A stretch of 58,881 nucleotides of DNA from an uncultured Bacteroidales bacterium (GTDB lineage Bacteria; Bacteroidota; Bacteroidia; Bacteroidales; Muribaculaceae): NCBI GenBank assembly GCA_947573135.1, contig CANPDU010000019.1:1-58881 (forward strand), in the 5' to 3' direction. The position numbers and the translations under genes are program-made. Below the pieces are notes generated by a model. It had not been told where the DNA came from and ran no database searches. It saw nothing but the letters and a program-made list of their open reading frames with translations. Position 1 is the stretch's first letter. Every line of letters starts with the position of its first letter. Positions 15,230 through 23,774 of the stretch are shown here, piece by piece.

Positions 15230-16356
15230 TTACGCTTGTTTTTATTATTGCCGGGTATAAGAGACGGATTGGCGCGGCGGTCGACAATTATTGTTGCGAG
15301 ACGGTCCATGATAGCCTGATTTTCAGGACAGGGATTTTTCACAAAGTCGAGCATAAGATGGCCTCCGGTGTAGTAGGCGATGGCAGCATCGGTGAAGACG
15401 TTGTGTCGCCAAAAGCCGTCCATATATGCGTTCATGCGGTCGTAGGATGAATTTTCTTTCTGGAAGAGAGCGTTTTCGTCGCATTCGAATTCCATGCCCA
15501 TGCCGTACTGGCGTGCGAGAGAACAGGCCTCGTCGATGCGTGAGTCGGGAATGTTTTTGTTGAAGAAGTGGTTGGGCTGGTGGTAGACAATGTCAAAACC
15601 GAGGTCGCGCCAGTTTTCAAAACCTTTGGCCTTGAAGTAGGGGATCCATACAAACTGCAGGCCGAGCTGATGGATATAGGGCGATATATGGCGAGTGAAG
15701 CCGTCGAGATGCCACATGTCTTCATCGACCCAGTAGATACCTGTGAGTTCAAGATTATTGAAGCCTGCTTTGGCGAAACGGTCGGTTAGCTGGTTGAGAT
15801 ACCACTGGCATGCGAGCTTGGCATCCTCGACATTGTCGAAGTCGAGCGCCTTACCGTTGACTTCGCCCCAGTCTTTCTGATGAGGCAGCGGCGTCGGGAG
15901 AGTGATGACAACTTTATGCTTGAAGCCCGGATCGCCTATTTCGGCTTTCTGATGCTCGATTGAAGTGTTGAGCGCATCGAGAGCCTTGCCTTTTTCGAAC
16001 ATACGGTCGAGATAGCGCTGCCAGTCCTCTTTGCGGGCGTCGCGTTTGCCGCGGTAGCCGGGCGCATAGTTACATTCGGGCATGTCGGCGAACTCAAGGA
16101 ACAGAAAACCGTCGAACAGCCAGTTTTTTTTGCCATTGGCGAATTTATGGACGACATAAGGCTCGATCTGGTCTTCGGTCCAGGGTATGCGCTGGCTGCC
16201 GCCCTGATAGATCAGTGCGAGATCGCGGATCTGGTTTATAGAGAAATTTTTTTCGGTCGACTGCCATGCCGGACCCTGATGTTTGTCCGATTTTGCTACA
16301 GCAGGGATCGAAATCGCAATAGCTAACAGCGGGAGCAGGAAATGTTTCAGTTTCAT
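15226..16356 (-). CDS. DUF4855 family secreted protein, copy 3
   Basis: About 376 aa with signal peptide MKLKHFLLPLLAIAISIPAVA. It shows the DUF4855 hallmarks QIRDLALIYQGGSQRIPWTEDQIEPYV, WLFDGFLFLEF, then LELTGIYWVDEDMWHLDGF, FVWIPYFKAKG, YHQPNHFF and GMGMEFECDE. The repeated acidic residues at the ends of predicted strands (YWVDED, EFECDE) resemble a TIM-barrel glycosidase, but no activity is established. An upstream ATG at 16395 overlaps the previous stop (ATGA) and would add 13 residues; the later ATG gives a cleaner signal peptide. No sorting domain is present, so it is probably periplasmic or a soluble secreted protein. Confidence 0.82.
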   Translation of the reverse strand: MKLKHFLLPLLAIAISIPAVAKSDKHQGPAWQSTEKNFSINQIRDLALIYQGGSQRIPWTEDQIEPYVVHKFANGKKNWLFDGFLFLEFADMPECNYAPGYRGKRDARKEDWQRYLDRMFEKGKALDALNTSIEHQKAEIGDPGFKHKVVITLPTPLPHQKDWGEVNGKALDFDNVEDAKLACQWYLNQLTDRFAKAGFNNLELTGIYWVDEDMWHLDGFTRHISPYIHQLGLQFVWIPYFKAKGFENWRDLGFDIVYHQPNHFFNKNIPDSRIDEACSLARQYGMGMEFECDENALFQKENSSYDRMNAYMDGFWRHNVFTDAAIAYYTGGHLMLDFVKNPCPENQAIMDRLATIIVDRRANPSLIPGNNKNKRK

Positions 16357-16391
16357 TATAAACGGGATTAGGTGGTTATTATGTTTTTTTG

Positions 16392-17495
16392 TCATTTGTC
16401 AGGTGTCAGAGAAGCGTTTTTGCGGCGGTCGACGATTATGCGGGCGAGGTGGTCGATGAGCGCGGAGTTTTCGGGCGACGGATTTTTAGCGAACTGTGCT
16501 ATGCCGACGCCGCCTTCATAGTAAGCGAGAGCCGCATCGGTGAATACGTTGTTACGCCAGTATGCGTCGATATAGCCCGTCATGCGGTCATAAGATGAAT
16601 CTTCGGCATCGTGAAGAGCTTTAGCGTCAAATTCGAATTCGAGCGCCATGCCGTTCTGGCGGGCAATGGAGCAAGCCTCGTCGAGACGGCTGTCGGGAAT
16701 ATTTTTACCGAAGAAGTGGTTGGGCTGATGGTAGGCGATATCGAAGCCGAGATCCTGCCAGCGGTCGTAGCCGTGGGCCTTGAAATAAGGAATCCATACA
16801 AACTGCAGTCCTTTTTCGTGAACGTAGGGTGCGACATGCTTTGGAAATCCGTCGAAATGGAGCATATCTTCGTCGACCCAATAGATGCCCGTAAGCTCAA
16901 GATTGTCGTAACCGCCCTTGTTGAAACGGTCGACGAGCTGATCGAGAAACCATTTGACGGCAAGCTTGCAGTCGTCGACGTTGTCGAAGTCAAGCTGACG
17001 TCCGTTTAGTTCGCCCCAGTCTTTCTGATGATGGATCGGGGGGAGGACGGTGAGTACAACTTTATGCCTGAAGCCCGGATCGCCGAGGAGTTGTTTCTGC
17101 CCGGCGATACATTTATTGAGTGCGTCGAGCGACTTGCCGGGTTCGAACACTCGGTCGAGATAGTGCTCCCAGTCACCTTTCTGTGCGTTGGGCATACGGA
17201 GACCGGGAATATACTGCCTGTCACCGTCGACAAATTCAAGAAAGAGGAAACCGTCGAACAGCCAGTCTTTCGAGCCGTCGGCAAATGTGTGGGTGACGTA
17301 GGGCACGAACTGTTCGGGGGTCCAGTCGGGACGGTGCCGTCCGCCCTGATAGATCAGCACGAGATCGCGGATCTGATTGATTGAATAGTTTTTCTGAGCG
17401 GATTGCCACGCGGAGCCGGAATTTTTATCGGCTGCAATCGCAGACACAGATGCCGCGGCGCAGGCGAAAGCGAGAATGATTGATTTGAAATTCAT
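16392..17495 (-). CDS. DUF4855 family secreted protein, copy 2
   Basis: A 367-aa protein with signal peptide MNFKSIILAFACAAASVSAIA. It is strongly similar to copy 3 along its whole length: SINQIRDLVLIYQGGRHRPDWT, WLFDGFLFLEFVDG, YDNLELTGIYWVDEDMLHFDGF, WIPYFKAHGYDRWQDLGFD, YHQPNHFFGKNIPDSRLDEA and MALEFEFDAKAL. It ends in VDRRKNASLTPDK without a sorting domain. Tandem duplication with copy 3 is evident. The shared acidic residues suggest an uncharacterised glycoside hydrolase, although that is inference. It lies 5 bp downstream of copy 1. Confidence 0.83.
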   Translation of the reverse strand: MNFKSIILAFACAAASVSAIAADKNSGSAWQSAQKNYSINQIRDLVLIYQGGRHRPDWTPEQFVPYVTHTFADGSKDWLFDGFLFLEFVDGDRQYIPGLRMPNAQKGDWEHYLDRVFEPGKSLDALNKCIAGQKQLLGDPGFRHKVVLTVLPPIHHQKDWGELNGRQLDFDNVDDCKLAVKWFLDQLVDRFNKGGYDNLELTGIYWVDEDMLHFDGFPKHVAPYVHEKGLQFVWIPYFKAHGYDRWQDLGFDIAYHQPNHFFGKNIPDSRLDEACSIARQNGMALEFEFDAKALHDAEDSSYDRMTGYIDAYWRNNVFTDAALAYYEGGVGIAQFAKNPSPENSALIDHLARIIVDRRKNASLTPDK

Positions 17496-17500
17496 CTTCT

Positions 17501-18832
17501 TTATTTAACGAAAAGTTTCATAGAATTGCCTCGTCTGTCGGATACGATATACAGTCCGGACTCGCAGGCAAATGATCCGGCACCGGTGTAAAGCAGGCGG
17601 CCTGAAATGTCGTGGCAGCATGTGTCGGCAGCAAGAGTGATGCAGCCGTCGCCGGTCGTCGCGATTGTAACCTGATCAGTGGTGACGTCGTTGATGGCTG
17701 CGTTGTCGCGTCTGGCTTTCTGACGTGCGGCGACAAAGCGTGCCATGCGGTCAATTGTGGCATGGTCTACGGGATCAGTGCTTTTATCCATGTGTATGAA
17801 GCCTTGTGTGCCTGAGTAGTATGCAATGCCGGCCTTGTCGAAAACGCCTTTTTCGTCGAATACATCCATATAATCATTAATATGCTGATGGAGAGTCGGA
17901 TTTACTTCGTGAAGGGCGTTGCTTTTAGCCTGAGTTTCGAATTCAAGCTCAAGCCCCATGCCGTAGTTCTTAGCGGCGTCGACTGTCTCGGTCAGCAGTG
18001 AGAACGGTTTCTCTGCACCGTTGTTGTCGAGGAAGGCATAGTTAGGCTGGATATAGCACATGTCGAAGTTGTATGTGTCTTTCCATTGCGACCAGTACTT
18101 CTGATTGTTTGAGTAGTATGGAATCCAGTATGAACGGAGTCCTTTAGAATGAATATAATCGTTGATTTCGGCCATGATGTCGCCGTTGGAGAAAAGTCCT
18201 TCCTCGATCCAGTAGACGCCTTCGAGATCGATGTTTTTGAAGCCGGCTGCCTCCCATCGGGCAAGGATTTCGTCGATATACCATTTCACGGCCGAAATGC
18301 GGTCGTTTTTGGAAATAAATCTAAGGCTTTTTCCATAAGCCGTACCCCATATGGATCTCGACCATTCACCGTTTTTATTTTTAGACGGCGCACAGCAGCT
18401 GATCACGACCTTGTGGCGTAAGGGCGGCTCGCCGAGGGTCTGTTTCTTATCGGAAATCAGTTTGTCGAGAGCATCGAGTTTCATGTCAGGTGCGAAAAAC
18501 TGGTCGAGCAGCCACGTCCAGTCGGACTGAGTCGCGGGATTGAGTCCGCTGCCGTTCTGGAACTGTACGTCGCCGTGTGAAAACTCAAGAAAAAGAAAAC
18601 CATCGAAAAACCAGTCTTCCGAGCCGTCGGCATAGCGGTGAGTGACATAGGGCGTGAGATCATCCTTGGTCCACGACGGACGGTGGGTGTTGCCGGCGTA
18701 GATCAACGCGAGATCGGAAATTTTGGGATCAGAACCGAACTGACCGACATTACCGTCGGCAAATACACCTATTGTGCCGGCCATAGAGACAATGGCGGCG
18801 ACAATGATTTTTTTCAGATTAAACCGTATCAT
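17501..18832 (-). CDS. DUF4855 family protein, copy 1, with T9SS-type sorting domain
   Basis: A 443-aa protein with signal peptide (FNLKKIIVAAIVSMAGTIGVFA). It is the most divergent of the three DUF4855 copies: ISDLALIYAGNTHRPSWTKDDLTPYVTHRY, WFFDGFLFLEFSHGD, DLEGVYWIEEGLFSNG, YWIPYYSNN and MGLELEFE. The last 70 residues form a Por-type domain ending ESGLYIVSDRRGNSMKLFVK, which neither of the other copies has, so this one is likely displayed at the surface. Its ATG overlaps the GH3 stop by 4 bp (ATGA). Confidence 0.83.
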   Translation of the reverse strand: MIRFNLKKIIVAAIVSMAGTIGVFADGNVGQFGSDPKISDLALIYAGNTHRPSWTKDDLTPYVTHRYADGSEDWFFDGFLFLEFSHGDVQFQNGSGLNPATQSDWTWLLDQFFAPDMKLDALDKLISDKKQTLGEPPLRHKVVISCCAPSKNKNGEWSRSIWGTAYGKSLRFISKNDRISAVKWYIDEILARWEAAGFKNIDLEGVYWIEEGLFSNGDIMAEINDYIHSKGLRSYWIPYYSNNQKYWSQWKDTYNFDMCYIQPNYAFLDNNGAEKPFSLLTETVDAAKNYGMGLELEFETQAKSNALHEVNPTLHQHINDYMDVFDEKGVFDKAGIAYYSGTQGFIHMDKSTDPVDHATIDRMARFVAARQKARRDNAAINDVTTDQVTIATTGDGCITLAADTCCHDISGRLLYTGAGSFACESGLYIVSDRRGNSMKLFVK

Positions 18833-21800
18833 TTATTGAGAATTTTTCTAAGAATTGGCAAAAGAGTGTCGCAGTATTTGCGGAAACCGATGTCGGTGTA
18901 GTGATATTCGTCGGAGGTCGCGTCGCCGTCCTCGGGCTGAAGATCGACCTGCTCGACATAATAGGTGTTGTCAAGACCGTTTTCGACCATACTCTGATAG
19001 ACATTGCGGATGGCGTTGTTTTTATTCCGGACTTCATCGGTGATTGCTTTATTGAGCGGTATGCCCGGGAATTTGGGATCCTCGATGAAGATTATCGGAG
19101 TGTCGGGATGACGGTCACGGAGAATTTTGACAAACTGCTCGGTCCGGTTGTTGATCTGATCGACCGAAGAGTTGGGAATATTGTCCATTATATATGCCGC
19201 AGCATCGATATCGGCCATCATTTCGGCAATTTCGTAGTCGAGTTTGCCGTTGGCGCTGAAACCGAGGTTGATGAACTCGCAGTCGAGTTCGCGCTGGAGA
19301 ATGTTTGATGCCGCCATGCCCGGGCGCGAAGCCGTGGCTCCATGGATGAGCGAAGTGCCGTAGATCACAACGGGTTTGCCGCGGCGCGGCGATTCGACGA
19401 CGGGCGGCGCGATTGTGTAGCCTTCGTCGATGCCGATTTCGAGGCGGTCGACCTGATCGTAGAGCGAGAGGTGGATCATGTATTCACGCATCTCCGGCTC
19501 CATATTGGCGGCGGCAGTCCAGTAGGTAGGATTGCCCATCGGGCGTCCCGGTCCGAGATAGCGCCAGCGTCCTTCGTCGGTGAGGACGTAGAGGTCGAGT
19601 CCGCGTGTGCCGAGATCGGCCATGTGGGTCATATGATTGTTGAAGACGGTGTTCCATTTAAGAATTATGTCGGGCGAGTTGCTGCGGAAGCGGACCGATA
19701 TGCCGGCTGAGTGCTGTCCGAGCTCGTAGACTTCATAGCGGGTGACATCCTTGCGGAAGGCCGGGATGCGGGCATATATGGGCAGCGAGTCGGGGTAGAC
19801 GCGGCCGAGGATCTCAAACTGCGAGGCGTCGTGCCATGTCAGTTTCTGTTTATGCTCGAAGAAGGGGTTGATGGTGTTAACCGGCTGCACGGGCGCAAGA
19901 ATATCGTTAACCTTACGCACAAGTTTTTTGTTTACCTTGAACTCGGCTTCGGAACGATAGTTGCCGGGGTGTCCGCCAAGGTGAGCCTTATATGTTCCGG
20001 GGTCGGTGATCCAAGCCGAGGCTGTGTCGTCGAACGATGCGAGGTCGGCGTCATTCACCTTAATGGTGACGCGCTGGCTTTCGCCGGGCTGCAGCAGACG
20101 TGTCTTCTCAAATCCGCGCAGTTCGGCCACAGGCTTGAGCATCGTTTTGCTTTCGGGGGCGGAGACATAGAGCGCAACGACCTCCTTGCCCGGCCGGTCG
20201 CCCGTATTGGTGACGGTCACCGACAATTCGGTCGAAGAACCGCGACGGCGGACCGACGGATCAGTATAAGCGAACTCGGTATAGCTCAGACCATAGCCGA
20301 AGGGATAAGCCGGGGCGAGGCCCGAGGCGTCGAAATAGCGGTAGCCGACCCATATGTCTTCCTGATATTCGGTATAGTCGAAGTTGCGGCCGCCCTGTTG
20401 TCCGAGATAGGGATAGTTGCGGGCCGACGGGATGTGGTCATAGGCGACAGGTAGTGTCATAGGCAGGCGTCCCGACGGATTGACACGTCCGGAAATGACA
20501 TCGGCGACGGCATCGCCGCATTCCTGACCGGGGAACCATGCCATGAGTATCGCGTCAGGGAGAGAGCTCCACGACGCTATCTCCATTGCTCCGCAGACAT
20601 TGAGTACTACGACGACAGGTTTGCCGACAGCGTGGAAAGCCTTACAGACGTTGTCGATCAGAGCGGTTTCCTCCGGCGAAAGATTATAGTCGCCGGCAAG
20701 ACTTCGGTCGGACGTCTCGCCTGATTTGCGGCCAATGACAACGACTGCCGCTTCGTTTTCATCGGCCTGACGCTTGAGCAGCGCCGAGGCTCCGGCGATG
20801 TTCATCTCAGGGATTACAGTGCGGTGATAGGAAATTTTCATCCAGTCGGGAGCCCACGTGGCGTTGTCGAGCACGGCTTCCTGAGCCGCGATATAATGGC
20901 GGTAGACCTCGGCGAGAGCCGGATTGATGCGGTAGCCGGCAGCTTCGAGGCCTCGGTCGATGTCGACAATATGCGATTTGTTGACATTAGACGATCCGGT
21001 GCCTCCGGCGATCGACTTGTAGGCTGTGGCGCCGAAAAGAGCTATCTTTGAGCCTTCGGGCAGCGGCAGCACGTCATTGCCGTTTTTCAGGAGCACCATG
21101 CTCTCGCCGGCAATCTGACGAGAAGCTTCGGCGTGGGCGGCGAGATCGGGCTCCGTACGGCTCCAGCCTTTGGCCGAGATTGATTTGGCAACGAGGCGCA
21201 GAACGTCGCCCACACAGGCATCGAGCTGCTTTTCGGAAATCTTGCCGTCTTTGACAGCCTTGATGATTTCCTGTACGCGGTCTTCGTTGCCGGGCATGAT
21301 CAGCGGGCAGCGCGCGTTGATGAGGCCGTCGGCCGGACGCCATACGGTCCAGTCAGTCAGAGCGAGGCCGTCGAAGCCCCACTCGTCGCGCAGCAGAGTG
21401 GTCATCAGTTCGCGGTTGGTCTGGGTAGGCTCGCCTGAAATATAATTGTAGGAACCCATCACAGTCCAGGGTCGGGCATCGCGCACGACGATCTCGAACG
21501 GCCGGGCATAGATCTCACGCAGGGCGCGCCGGGTCATACGGGCGTCGTTGACCTTTTTGCCGGTCTGCTGATTGTTGGCGATGAGGTGTTTGAGACTCGT
21601 GCCTATGCCTTTCGACTGTATGCCCTTGATTAGTTCTGACGCAAGGGCGCCCGTCAGTAAGGGGTCTTCGGAATAATATTCGAAGTTGCGTCCGCACAGC
21701 GGATTGCGCATGATATTGACGCCGGGCGACAGAATGACGTCGACGCCGTAGGCCCGGGCTTCGTCGCCCATGATCTCGCCCTGGAGGGCGGCCATGTCGC

Positions 21801-22215
21801 GGTTCCATGTCGCGGCGAGCGCCGTTGTCGAGGGGAATGCCGTGCAGTAGGCCGGCTTCTGACTGCCGGCAGATCCGGACTGAGTGAATTCCGTAGCGAC
21901 GGGCAACCCGTTTTCGTCGTAAGTCACGACACTTTCCTGCCAGGGGAGGGGATTGATGCGTATGCCAACAGGTCCGTCGGCAAGATTTATCGACGGTATG
22001 CCCAGTTCTTTGATCTCATAGGTCCATCCGGCGGCTCCCGGCGTGTAGTGGCTCAGGCCGGAATTACATCCGCCGACACCGACGAGCAGACGGGCTTTCT
22101 GTTCGAGAGAGAGTTTTCTGATTGTGTCATCGACTTTGCCGGCTGTGATCGGAGCCGCGGCGGCTATGTAAAATGCGATTGATATCGACGAAAGTAAGAA
22201 GAGCAGTTTTTTCAT
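18829..22215 (-). CDS. GH3 beta-glycosidase fused to GxDLY and SGNH/GDSL esterase domains
   Basis: A 1128-aa secreted enzyme. After the signal peptide (KKLLFLLSSISIAFYIAAAAP) comes a glycoside hydrolase 3 module: NLADGPVGIR, the KHLIANNQQTGK segment, the likely nucleophile D288 in LALTDW, then the GH3 C-terminal domain and a fibronectin III-like domain (FGYGLSYTEFAY..., near residues 640-760). Unusually, the chain continues with a GxDLY-type beta domain (LGTRGLDLYVLTDEG) and an SGNH hydrolase with catalytic S955 in YGTSLIHGA and a terminal DEYHYTDIGF block. One polypeptide may therefore remove a glycosyl residue and an ester group from the same substrate. It overlaps the next gene by 4 bp and lies after a strong intra-operon hairpin. 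Confidence 0.9.
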   Translation of the reverse strand: MKKLLFLLSSISIAFYIAAAAPITAGKVDDTIRKLSLEQKARLLVGVGGCNSGLSHYTPGAAGWTYEIKELGIPSINLADGPVGIRINPLPWQESVVTYDENGLPVATEFTQSGSAGSQKPAYCTAFPSTTALAATWNRDMAALQGEIMGDEARAYGVDVILSPGVNIMRNPLCGRNFEYYSEDPLLTGALASELIKGIQSKGIGTSLKHLIANNQQTGKKVNDARMTRRALREIYARPFEIVVRDARPWTVMGSYNYISGEPTQTNRELMTTLLRDEWGFDGLALTDWTVWRPADGLINARCPLIMPGNEDRVQEIIKAVKDGKISEKQLDACVGDVLRLVAKSISAKGWSRTEPDLAAHAEASRQIAGESMVLLKNGNDVLPLPEGSKIALFGATAYKSIAGGTGSSNVNKSHIVDIDRGLEAAGYRINPALAEVYRHYIAAQEAVLDNATWAPDWMKISYHRTVIPEMNIAGASALLKRQADENEAAVVVIGRKSGETSDRSLAGDYNLSPEETALIDNVCKAFHAVGKPVVVVLNVCGAMEIASWSSLPDAILMAWFPGQECGDAVADVISGRVNPSGRLPMTLPVAYDHIPSARNYPYLGQQGGRNFDYTEYQEDIWVGYRYFDASGLAPAYPFGYGLSYTEFAYTDPSVRRRGSSTELSVTVTNTGDRPGKEVVALYVSAPESKTMLKPVAELRGFEKTRLLQPGESQRVTIKVNDADLASFDDTASAWITDPGTYKAHLGGHPGNYRSEAEFKVNKKLVRKVNDILAPVQPVNTINPFFEHKQKLTWHDASQFEILGRVYPDSLPIYARIPAFRKDVTRYEVYELGQHSAGISVRFRSNSPDIILKWNTVFNNHMTHMADLGTRGLDLYVLTDEGRWRYLGPGRPMGNPTYWTAAANMEPEMREYMIHLSLYDQVDRLEIGIDEGYTIAPPVVESPRRGKPVVIYGTSLIHGATASRPGMAASNILQRELDCEFINLGFSANGKLDYEIAEMMADIDAAAYIMDNIPNSSVDQINNRTEQFVKILRDRHPDTPIIFIEDPKFPGIPLNKAITDEVRNKNNAIRNVYQSMVENGLDNTYYVEQVDLQPEDGDATSDEYHYTDIGFRKYCDTLLPILRKILNK

Positions 22216-22272
22216 TCCGGTCTGGTTTGTTTAATCAGGACGTACGGAACCGTAGGTCCTTACATATATAAT

Positions 22273-22315
22273 AATCAAGAAGAGTGGGCGAAATTCTCGC
22301 CCGCTCTTCTTGATT
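22273..22315 (-). terminator. Intra-operon hairpin (attenuator or RNA stabiliser)
   Basis: AATCAAGAAGAG and GGGCG pair with CGCCC and CTCTTCTTGATT around AATTC, about 18-19 bp of stem with one G-U type pair. It sits between the 466-aa secreted protein gene and the GH3 gene, within a same-strand run. There is no uridine tract typical of a full terminator. It may stabilise the susCD end of the transcript or reduce downstream expression. Confidence 0.7.
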
Positions 22316-22330
22316 GGTTATGAAGTCTGA

Positions 22331-23731
22331 TTATTTAACGACGATCTTGGCTGCTTTATTGTCTGCCTTGACAATGTAGACACCTGCGGGAACAGCGATC
22401 GAACCGTTGCCCTCGGCGATCAGCTGCCCGGCAACAGAGTAAACCTGAGCCACACTTTCGCTTTCAACGATAATACGGCCTTCGCCACCGAATATTTTAG
22501 CCTCGTTAATGTCGGCGACAATATCTTCAACACCGGCAGAACCGGTGAGGTCGAGTTGCCATACTTCCATTACTTTACCTGGACAATAGAGATAGATACG
22601 GAATTTACCGTCCTCACCTTCGATTGGTTCAACGTTGAGGCCGCGGTATGTGCCGGCTGCGCCATAATCTTCTGTCGCATACTTGAAGGCAACGGGTTTG
22701 TGAAGCTGCACTGACCAGTCTTCAGGATCTTCAGTCGCTGTCTTGTTTTTGGGAGAGTCAAGGAGTTCCTCCGGCATTACAAAAAAGCCGTCGGCAGAGG
22801 GATATCCACCAAACATTCCAGACGGATAGATTACATAATTATTACCGTCATAGTTGAAGATATAGAAGCCGCTGCAGTTATTATGGTTAGGAAGGTTAAA
22901 CCATTTGTTTGCGAACATATAATCTTCTCCGTCAAATTCGAAGACTGCAAGATTATTTCCCCAGCCGTTAAGACCGTAAGTTACATTAAGGTGAGGATTA
23001 GCCATTACTGCAATATTCTCACTGCCGTTGTACATCTGAGCTTGTGCCTGTGAGGTAATTGTATTTGCCGGGCTGGGGAAGCCACCTTCTTTAAGTGCTG
23101 ATGTAATATTAAAGGTAGGAACATTGTCACTGACTTGTTCGAGTTTTTCATAAATAAATTCTGCGCCCCATTTATTTTGGACTGCAACAGGAATTTCAAC
23201 GTAATCATTGACCATATCCCCGACTACGTGAGGCAATTCGTCGAAACGAATTGACTGAGGAAGTCCGGCCATAGGTATATCACGTGCAATAATTTCGTCA
23301 GTTTTCGTGTCGATTACACTGAATTTTGTTTTGTCAGAGTGATAATATGCGCCAGGGACGAGCTTGCCTTTTTCGGTATAGCAAGAGCGAGGATCATTCC
23401 ATCCGCCATCGTCATGACGGAAGTAAACGTGTCCGGCATCATCGCAGTTGATTGATATCCACGTTTCCTTGTGATCGATCATTTTGATCTGGCCGTCTTT
23501 ATTATAGATTTCTATGCCCGTTTCTCTTACAGTAACGTAGAATTTACCGTTTATACCGATACCGGTTCGGGCGAGATCAGAATTTTTTGCCTGACCGGTC
23601 GGAATCCCGTACCATTCGAGTGTCAGATTCTCAGAAGTCTTGTTGGGGCCATAAGACGGCTCGGGATCTGCTGCAAACATTGTACCGACAGTACCTGTTG
23701 CAAGTAAAGACAGAAGTAATAGTCTTTTCAT
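22331..23731 (-). CDS. Secreted PUL protein with T9SS-type sorting domain, unknown
   Basis: A 466-aa protein with signal peptide (MKRLLLLSLLATGTVGTMFA) and a C-terminal sorting domain ending PAGVYIVKADNKAAKIVVK. The body has many short beta-strand segments with aromatic and Gly-Asn patterns (NNLAVFEFDGEDYMFANKW, GFYIFNYDGNNYVIYPSG, MEVWQLDLTGSAGVEDI), like a beta-propeller; I do not recognise a named family. Position after SusC/SusD and a putative glycosidase suggests a surface glycan-binding role, as SusE/SusF play in other PULs, but no homology to those is claimed. Confidence 0.72.
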   Translation of the reverse strand: MKRLLLLSLLATGTVGTMFAADPEPSYGPNKTSENLTLEWYGIPTGQAKNSDLARTGIGINGKFYVTVRETGIEIYNKDGQIKMIDHKETWISINCDDAGHVYFRHDDGGWNDPRSCYTEKGKLVPGAYYHSDKTKFSVIDTKTDEIIARDIPMAGLPQSIRFDELPHVVGDMVNDYVEIPVAVQNKWGAEFIYEKLEQVSDNVPTFNITSALKEGGFPSPANTITSQAQAQMYNGSENIAVMANPHLNVTYGLNGWGNNLAVFEFDGEDYMFANKWFNLPNHNNCSGFYIFNYDGNNYVIYPSGMFGGYPSADGFFVMPEELLDSPKNKTATEDPEDWSVQLHKPVAFKYATEDYGAAGTYRGLNVEPIEGEDGKFRIYLYCPGKVMEVWQLDLTGSAGVEDIVADINEAKIFGGEGRIIVESESVAQVYSVAGQLIAEGNGSIAVPAGVYIVKADNKAAKIVVK

Positions 23732-23774
23732 AAATTTAGTGTTTAGGAGGTTAACTTAGATATTGCTTATATTG

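Noticed and set aside
19711-20454. 247-codon open frame on the plus strand within the GH3 gene
   Set aside because: Antisense of a well-supported GH3 domain, with no recognisable motif.
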